Assembly (NCBI RefSeq): GCF_000220705.2
Contig: NZ_CP023202.1
Location: 620,001-684,000, forward strand
Direction: 5' to 3'
DNA from: Streptomyces xinghaiensis S187
GTDB lineage: Bacteria > Actinomycetota > Actinomycetes > Streptomycetales > Streptomycetaceae
Length of the DNA: 64,000 bases
The notes under the pieces were generated by a model. It was not told where the DNA came from, searched no databases, and saw nothing but the letters and a program-made list of their open reading frames with translations. Positions 59,635 through 64,000 of this stretch are shown piece by piece. Position 1 is the first letter of the stretch, and the number at the start of each line of letters is the position of its first letter. Both the position numbers and the translations under genes were made by a program.

Positions 59635-60759
59635 TCAGCCCACGTAGCGGCGGGCCGTGGAGCGGCGCTGCTCCTCCTCCAGCAGGCGCAGCCTGCTCTC
59701 CACGTCCTCCGGTACGGTCCGCCGCTCGCGCAGGACCCACGGCAGCCCGGCGAGCGCCAGCCCGAAGGCGCGCAGCGAGGGCCGGTCGCGGGGGACGGTG
59801 CGGGCCAGCCGGAGAGTGCGGCGCGCCGCGGCCGGCCAGGGCCGCCGGAGCCAGGAGAACCAGAGAGTGTTGCGGAGGCCGTCCACCCGGCGGCCGGTCG
59901 CGTCCCGCGCGGTGGACGGCGCGTGGTGGACGGTGGCCCGCCCGGCGTAGACGAGCCACCAGCCGCGGGCGGCCAGGTCGGTGGCGAGCAGCTCCTCCTC
60001 GCCGCCGAGCCACAGCCGGGGCGAGAAGCCGCCCGCCGCGCGGAAGGCGTCGGTGCGGAGGGTGGTGGCGGCGGCGAGGAAGGAGCCGAGGGCGGGCCCG
60101 GGCAGCCAGTCCGGTCCGTCGAGGGGCGAGTCGCGCAGCTCGGCGACGATCGGGTCCTCGGTGCCGGCGGGTTCGACGACGATCCGCGCGGTGACCCCGG
60201 CCAGCCCCGGGTGGGCGTCGAGGAGGTCCGCCGAGGCGGCGAGCGAGCCGGGGGCCCACCAGGAGTCGTCGTCGCAGAAGGCCACGTAGGGGGTGCCGAC
60301 CTCGCGCACCGCCAGATTGCGGCCCACCGCGCCCAGATTGCGCCGGGGGCGCAGCAGCCGCACCCAGGGGTGCTCCCGGGCGACGGCCTCGGCGGTGCCG
60401 TCCGTGGAGCCGTTGTCGACGACGATGACCGGCGGCTCCTCGGGGAGCGCGGCCAGCCGGGCGAGGGTGTGCAGCAGTTCGTCCCGCCGGTCGCGGGTGA
60501 TGACGACGACGGTGGTGCGCCCGTCGGCCCCGCGCCCGGGACGGTGGCCGGACCGGGCACGGCCCGCGGTGCCCGGGGTCCCGCCCTCGGGGCCCGGGGC
60601 GTCTCGGCCCGGCGCGCCGGGGACGGTCCCCGCGCCTGCCGCGCCGTGGCGGGTGCCGCTCCGGCCTTCCGGTCCGTGCGGGGGCGCCGGGGACACCACG
60701 GGCCGGCCGCCGTGGCGCGGGGCGTCCGGGGCGCCGGGGGTGTCACGGTCGCGGGTCAC
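59635..60759 (-). CDS. Family 2 glycosyltransferase (gene 2 of a pair)
   Basis: A 374-aa GT-A enzyme. An 80-residue Pro/Gly/Arg-rich N-terminal stretch precedes TVVVITRDRRDELLHTLARLAALPEEPPVIVVDNGSTDGT. The DxD-like acidic site is PYVAFCDDDSWWAPGSL, and LGGEEELLATDLAARGWWLV is the later conserved region. It would transfer a sugar to an unknown acceptor. GTG at 60759 overlaps the upstream glycosyltransferase stop by 4 bp. It shares most motifs with that neighbour, so the pair arose by duplication. Confidence 0.87.
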   Translation of the reverse strand: MTRDRDTPGAPDAPRHGGRPVVSPAPPHGPEGRSGTRHGAAGAGTVPGAPGRDAPGPEGGTPGTAGRARSGHRPGRGADGRTTVVVITRDRRDELLHTLARLAALPEEPPVIVVDNGSTDGTAEAVAREHPWVRLLRPRRNLGAVGRNLAVREVGTPYVAFCDDDSWWAPGSLAASADLLDAHPGLAGVTARIVVEPAGTEDPIVAELRDSPLDGPDWLPGPALGSFLAAATTLRTDAFRAAGGFSPRLWLGGEEELLATDLAARGWWLVYAGRATVHHAPSTARDATGRRVDGLRNTLWFSWLRRPWPAAARRTLRLARTVPRDRPSLRAFGLALAGLPWVLRERRTVPEDVESRLRLLEEEQRRSTARRYVG

Positions 60760-61664
60760 GAGGCTCGCTGCCCCTCCAGCCGCCGGACGGCGCGCTCCAG
60801 GTACGGCGGCAGCGGATCACGGAACCGGAGGGAGGCGGGGAGCCGGGCGAGGGCGCCGCTCAGCGCCTCACGTGCGGAGATGTCGGAGCGGGCCGCGAGG
60901 GCGAGCCGGGCCGTGCGGCGCAGGGCCGTCGGCAGCGGGCGGCGCAGCCACGCGGTCAGCAGTTCGTTGCGGAGCACCCGGGCACGGCGGCCGGCCCGCG
61001 GACCGCCGGCCGGGTGGTGGTGGGCCACCACCTCGGGGCAGTACGCCACCCCCCAGCCGCGGGCCGCCAGGTCGTAGGCGAGCAGGGTCTCCTCGCCGCC
61101 GAAGAACAGCACCGGGTGGTAACCGCCGGCGTCGAGGTAGGCCTCCCGCCGGGTGACGGCGGCGCAGCCGAGGTAGCCGAGCACCTGCGGGCCGGGGAGG
61201 TCGTGGACGCGGCCCAGCGGGGAGGCGGCCAGGACGTCGTTGAGCGGGTCGGGTTCGTCGTCCGGTCCGACGAGGGTGCCGGCGGCGAGCAGGCCCAGCC
61301 GGGGATGCGCGTCCAGGATGCGGGCGGCGCGGGCCAGGGAGCCCGGGTGCCACCAGGAGTCGTCGTCGCTGAAGGCCACATAGGGGGTGTCCAGGGCGCG
61401 CACCCCGTCGTTGCGGGCGAGGGCGCCGCGGTTGACCGCCAGCGGCAGCGTCCGGACCTCCGGGAAGCGCTCGGCGACCATGGCCCGGGTGTGGTCGGTG
61501 GAGGCGTTGTCCACGACCACGATCTCCGGGCGCTCCGGCAGGTCGAGCAGGTTCCGCAGGGTCACGGCGAGGGAGTCGGCCCGGTTGCGGGTGGCGATCA
61601 CCACCCCCACCGCGGGGGTGGCCGCGGTGCCCTCGGCCCCGTCTCCAGCGGTGGCTTGCGTCAT
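60756..61664 (-). CDS. Family 2 glycosyltransferase (gene 1 of a pair)
   Basis: A 302-aa GT2 enzyme: VGVVIATRNRADSLAVTLRNLLDLPERPEIVVVDNASTDHT, the metal site PYVAFSDDDSWWHPGSLARAA, GGEETLLAYDLAARGWGVAY, and a C-terminal Arg-rich region. No transmembrane helix. Paralogue of the next gene and translationally coupled with it. ATG at 61664, with AGGACAGCAGGG upstream. Acceptor and sugar unknown; such pairs decorate cell-surface polymers or secondary metabolites. Confidence 0.87.
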   Translation of the reverse strand: MTQATAGDGAEGTAATPAVGVVIATRNRADSLAVTLRNLLDLPERPEIVVVDNASTDHTRAMVAERFPEVRTLPLAVNRGALARNDGVRALDTPYVAFSDDDSWWHPGSLARAARILDAHPRLGLLAAGTLVGPDDEPDPLNDVLAASPLGRVHDLPGPQVLGYLGCAAVTRREAYLDAGGYHPVLFFGGEETLLAYDLAARGWGVAYCPEVVAHHHPAGGPRAGRRARVLRNELLTAWLRRPLPTALRRTARLALAARSDISAREALSGALARLPASLRFRDPLPPYLERAVRRLEGQRAS

Positions 61665-61796
61665 CCCTGCTGTCCTTCCTTCTGTCGGTGCCGCGTCCGG
61701 CACCTCCCCGCGTACCCCCGTTCCGTCACCGGACACGGCGGGCGGCCGGACCGGGCCGGCAGGTGTGAGACGGCGATCCCTGCGCACTCGGTGCGC

Positions 61797-62039
61797 ATGA
61801 ACCACAGGAAGCGGAACCAGGACCCCGACCCCCGGAACACCACCGGTCTGGAGCCCGGCGGCGGTGTGCCGCCCGGGGAGACGCCGCCCGTGGAGGGCGG
61901 CCTCTCCGAGACCGGGCCGGCGGATCTGCCGCACAACCCGTCGAAGGGCTGGGGCAAGGGCCCGATCATCCTCATCGGGGCGGTCGTGCTGCTCTTCGCG
62001 GTCTTCATGGTGGTGCGCGCCGCGGCTCTCTGGGAGTGA
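61797..62039 (+). CDS. DUF6480 membrane protein
   Basis: An 80-aa protein: the conserved DPDPRNTTGLEPGGGVPPGETPPVEGG followed by one helix (GPIILIGAVVLLFAVFMVVRAAAL). This matches the Streptomyces DUF6480 family. ATG at 61797. Function unknown. Divergent from the first glycosyltransferase gene. Confidence 0.85.
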   Translation: MNHRKRNQDPDPRNTTGLEPGGGVPPGETPPVEGGLSETGPADLPHNPSKGWGKGPIILIGAVVLLFAVFMVVRAAALWE

Positions 62040-62087
62040 GCCGGGCGGAGGCACAGGGCTCCCGCCGCCCGGCCCGCGCCCGGCGGG

Positions 62088-63236
62088 TCAGGGCCGCTCG
62101 CCGACGCCCGTCGCCACCTCGGCGGCCCGGCCGCCGCCGGGCAGGCTCGGCGCGAGCGGCGCCGTGTCCATGCCGCGCTCCTCCCGCAGCCCGTCCACGA
62201 AGGCCGTGAGCGCCTCCCGGGCGGTGTACCGGGGGTGCCAGCCCAGTTCCTCCACGGCGCGCCGGGTGTCCATGAGCGGCAGCCGCAGGACCGCGTCGAA
62301 GAGCTGCGGGGAGGCGGGCACGAGATGCAGCCGCCAGGCCGCGGCCAGGCCGGACCGCACGGGCCAGGCGGGCATCCGTACGACGCGGGCGCCGAAGAGC
62401 TCCGCGAGCATCGGGGCGTCGACCGGCGGGTCCGCGGCCAGGTTGTACGCGCCGTGCGCGGCCGGTGAGGTGACGGCGAGGCGGTAGGCCTCGGCCGCGT
62501 CGTCGGTGTGCAGGGCCTGGAAGCGGAGACCGGGCAGGTCGGGGACGACCGGCAGCAGGTCGGGGCGGGCCATCCGCCGGGAGAGCAGGGGGCCGGCGAA
62601 GAGCCGGCGCTGCTGGGGGGCCGCCTCGGGCTTGAAGAGGAAGCCGGGCCGCATCCGGACGACCCGCATGTGCGGGTGCTCACGCTCATGAACGTCGAGC
62701 GCCCGTTCGATATACGACTTCTCGCGGCAGTAGGCGGCCTCCGGCCAGCCGTGCGTGGGCCAGCTCTCGTCGACGGGGCGGTCCTTGGGCCCGGCCGAGT
62801 AGGCCCCCACGGACGAGGCGTACACCAGGGCGGGGACGCCCGCCGCGGCCGCCGCCTCGAATACCCGGAGGCTGCCCAGGACATTGGTCCGCCAGGTGAG
62901 CGCGGGGGTGTGCGTCGGCTGGAACAGCCAGGCGAGGTGGACGACGGCGTCGGCGCCCCGGAAGTGCCGGGTGAGGTCGCCCAGGGCGGCGTCCTCGCCG
63001 ACGTCGACCGCCGCCCACCGGGTGCGCGGCGGTGACCAGCCGGGCAGGCGCCGGGCGAGCCCGAGCACGGACCCGACGGCCGGGTCCTCGCTCAGGGCGC
63101 GCACCACGCTCGTCCCCACATTCCCGGTGGCGCCGACGACCACGACCCGCAGGCCGCCACCGGCCCCGTCACCCCCCTTCCCGCCGGTGCCGGTGGTGCC
63201 GGTGCCGTCACTGCCGCCGTGCGGAACGCTGCTCAT
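62088..63236 (-). CDS. NAD-dependent epimerase/dehydratase-family protein
   Basis: A 382-aa extended SDR. NAD motif VVVVGATGNVGTSVVRAL near residue 30, VVHLAWLFQPTHTP, the catalytic YCREKSYIERAL (Tyr-x3-Lys), and VRMRPGFLFKP. A Gly/Thr-rich N-terminal stretch precedes it. Probably modifies a sugar or other alcohol; the exact substrate is unknown. ATG at 63236 has GAGGAG eight bases upstream. Confidence 0.85.
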   Translation of the reverse strand: MSSVPHGGSDGTGTTGTGGKGGDGAGGGLRVVVVGATGNVGTSVVRALSEDPAVGSVLGLARRLPGWSPPRTRWAAVDVGEDAALGDLTRHFRGADAVVHLAWLFQPTHTPALTWRTNVLGSLRVFEAAAAAGVPALVYASSVGAYSAGPKDRPVDESWPTHGWPEAAYCREKSYIERALDVHEREHPHMRVVRMRPGFLFKPEAAPQQRRLFAGPLLSRRMARPDLLPVVPDLPGLRFQALHTDDAAEAYRLAVTSPAAHGAYNLAADPPVDAPMLAELFGARVVRMPAWPVRSGLAAAWRLHLVPASPQLFDAVLRLPLMDTRRAVEELGWHPRYTAREALTAFVDGLREERGMDTAPLAPSLPGGGRAAEVATGVGERP

Positions 63237-63312
63237 CGGCGCTGCTCCTCAACAGGTCGAGAACGAATGGGCGAAGGGAGTGAAGAGGGAAGGGGGCCGG
63301 GGAGGCCCGGGG

Positions 63313-64000
63313 TCAGCCGGGAGAGGCGACCAGCCGCCGCGCGGCCGCGGTGATCGCCTCCCGGTCGATGCCGGCGGCGGCGAGCTGCTCCTCCGCGGTG
63401 GCGGAGTCGGGCATGGTGCGGACCGCGAGGCGGGCCACCCGCGGTACGGGCCTGCCGTCGGCGAAGGCCTCCAGCACGGCGTCGCCGAGCCCGCCCTCGG
63501 GCCGGTGGTCCTCGACGGTGACGATCCGCCCGGTGTCGCGGGCGGCCTCGTGCAGGGTCTCGGCGTCGACGGGCTTCACCGAGTAGAGGTCGATGACGCG
63601 GGCGGCGATGCCCTCCTCGGCGAGCCGGTCGGCGGCGGCCAGCGCCTCGTGGACGGTGACCCCGGCGGCGGCCAGGGTCACCCGGTCCTCACCGGAGGAG
63701 CGGAGCACCTTGCTGCCGCCGATGGCGAACGGCTCCTCGGGCCCGTAGAGCCCCGGGTAGGCGTCGCGGGACGTGCGCAGATAGCTGATGCCGGGCCGGT
63801 CGCACATCGCGGAGACCAGGCGGCCGGTCTGGTTCGGGTCGCAGGGGTACAGGACGGTGCTGCCGTGGACCGCGCGGAGCATGGCGAGGTCCTCCAGCGC
63901 CATCTGGGAGGGGCCGTCCGGGCCGATGGCCACCCCGGCGTGCGAGCCGGCGACGCGCAGCCCGGCGCCGCTGACCGCGGCCATCCGCAGGAAGTCGTGG
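63313..64000 (-). CDS. Transketolase C-terminal subunit-like protein (partial, runs off right edge)
   Basis: The visible C-terminal 228 or so residues carry the transketolase pyrimidine/C-terminal domains: GPDGSPSQMALEDLAMLRAV-like (GPDGPSQMALEDLAMLRAVHGSTVLYPCDPNQ), LRTSRDAYP, DRVTLAAAGVTVHEALAAADRLAEEGI, VIDLYSVKPVDAETL and VTVEDHRPEGGLGDAVLEAF. The frame continues to the left of the gene's start beyond base 64000. Thiamine diphosphate enzyme of the transketolase or DXS-like two-subunit group. The start is not in the window. Confidence 0.88.
   Translation of the reverse strand, partial: HDFLRMAAVSGAGLRVAGSHAGVAIGPDGPSQMALEDLAMLRAVHGSTVLYPCDPNQTGRLVSAMCDRPGISYLRTSRDAYPGLYGPEEPFAIGGSKVLRSSGEDRVTLAAAGVTVHEALAAADRLAEEGIAARVIDLYSVKPVDAETLHEAARDTGRIVTVEDHRPEGGLGDAVLEAFADGRPVPRVARLAVRTMPDSATAEEQLAAAGIDREAITAAARRLVASPG

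Overview
The window reads as chromosomal DNA of a Streptomyces or a very close relative. It has very high G+C with G/C at nearly every third codon position, frequent GTG starts, many 4-bp ATGA/GTGA stop-start overlaps, and Streptomyces hallmarks: an egtABCD ergothioneine operon, CebR- and DasR-type operators, GH12 and GH19 secreted glycosidases, a DUF574 methyltransferase next to a PAS-GGDEF-EAL protein, an Mbl-like protein, a dodecin, and DUF6343 and DUF6480 proteins. I see no rRNA, tRNA, CRISPR array, PKS or NRPS. About 64 genes are supported.

Layout. (1) 9-4801: IclR regulator, PIG-L-type hydrolase, GAF-domain regulator and an ExaC-type aldehyde dehydrogenase. (2) 4968-11722: PaaX-like regulator, then a block whose gene content matches the p-hydroxycinnamate (cou) pathway known from Rhodococcus: MaoC hydratase, CoA ligase, amidohydrolase, SDR, divergent MarR regulator and MFS importer. 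(3) 12161-16244: three coupled PLP-enzyme genes (DAP-decarboxylase-fold Y4yA type, cysteine synthase fused to rhodanese, class V aminotransferase/desulfurase), ended by a TnpB element (about 16243-17803) that also carries a divergent 52-aa ribbon-helix-helix gene. (4) 17895-26417: methyltransferase, small phosphatase, GH12 cellulase under a CebR box, AAC(2')-I aminoglycoside acetyltransferase, two tandem DUF4360 secreted proteins, GNAT, DUF779, a small membrane protein and a frameshifted glycerophosphodiesterase-like gene. (5) 26715-33134: two acyl-CoA dehydrogenases and a quinone oxidoreductase, then a GH19 chitinase with dre sites and an S1 protease. (6) 33641-38118: egtABCD. (7) 38146-44867: a GntR-controlled uptake and catabolic island (DUF1932 dehydrogenase, DUF6282 amidohydrolase, GalB-like PIG-L hydratase, RraA-type aldolase, complete NrtA/SsuA-type ABC importer). 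(8) 45085-64000: housekeeping and stress genes, c-di-GMP protein, two-component system, CAP protein, NDH-2 type oxidoreductase, two glycosyltransferases, epimerase, and a transketolase C-terminal part running off the right edge.

How the genes work together. Regions 2 and 7 are both aromatic or plant-polymer-related catabolism with local regulators and dedicated importers. Region 2 would turn hydroxycinnamates into hydroxybenzoates. Region 7 carries the last steps of a 4,5-cleavage-type (gallate/protocatechuate) pathway, oxalomesaconate to pyruvate plus oxaloacetate, without a ring-cleaving enzyme. That suggests it scavenges a pathway intermediate from outside. A nearly identical 12-bp palindromic motif lies in both the gntR intergenic region and the promoter of the catabolic operon.

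The strongest candidates for something not yet described are the three-gene PLP/sulfur operon of region 3 and the importer-hydratase-aldolase island of region 7. Functions are inferred from motifs and gene order read by eye; no searches were run.
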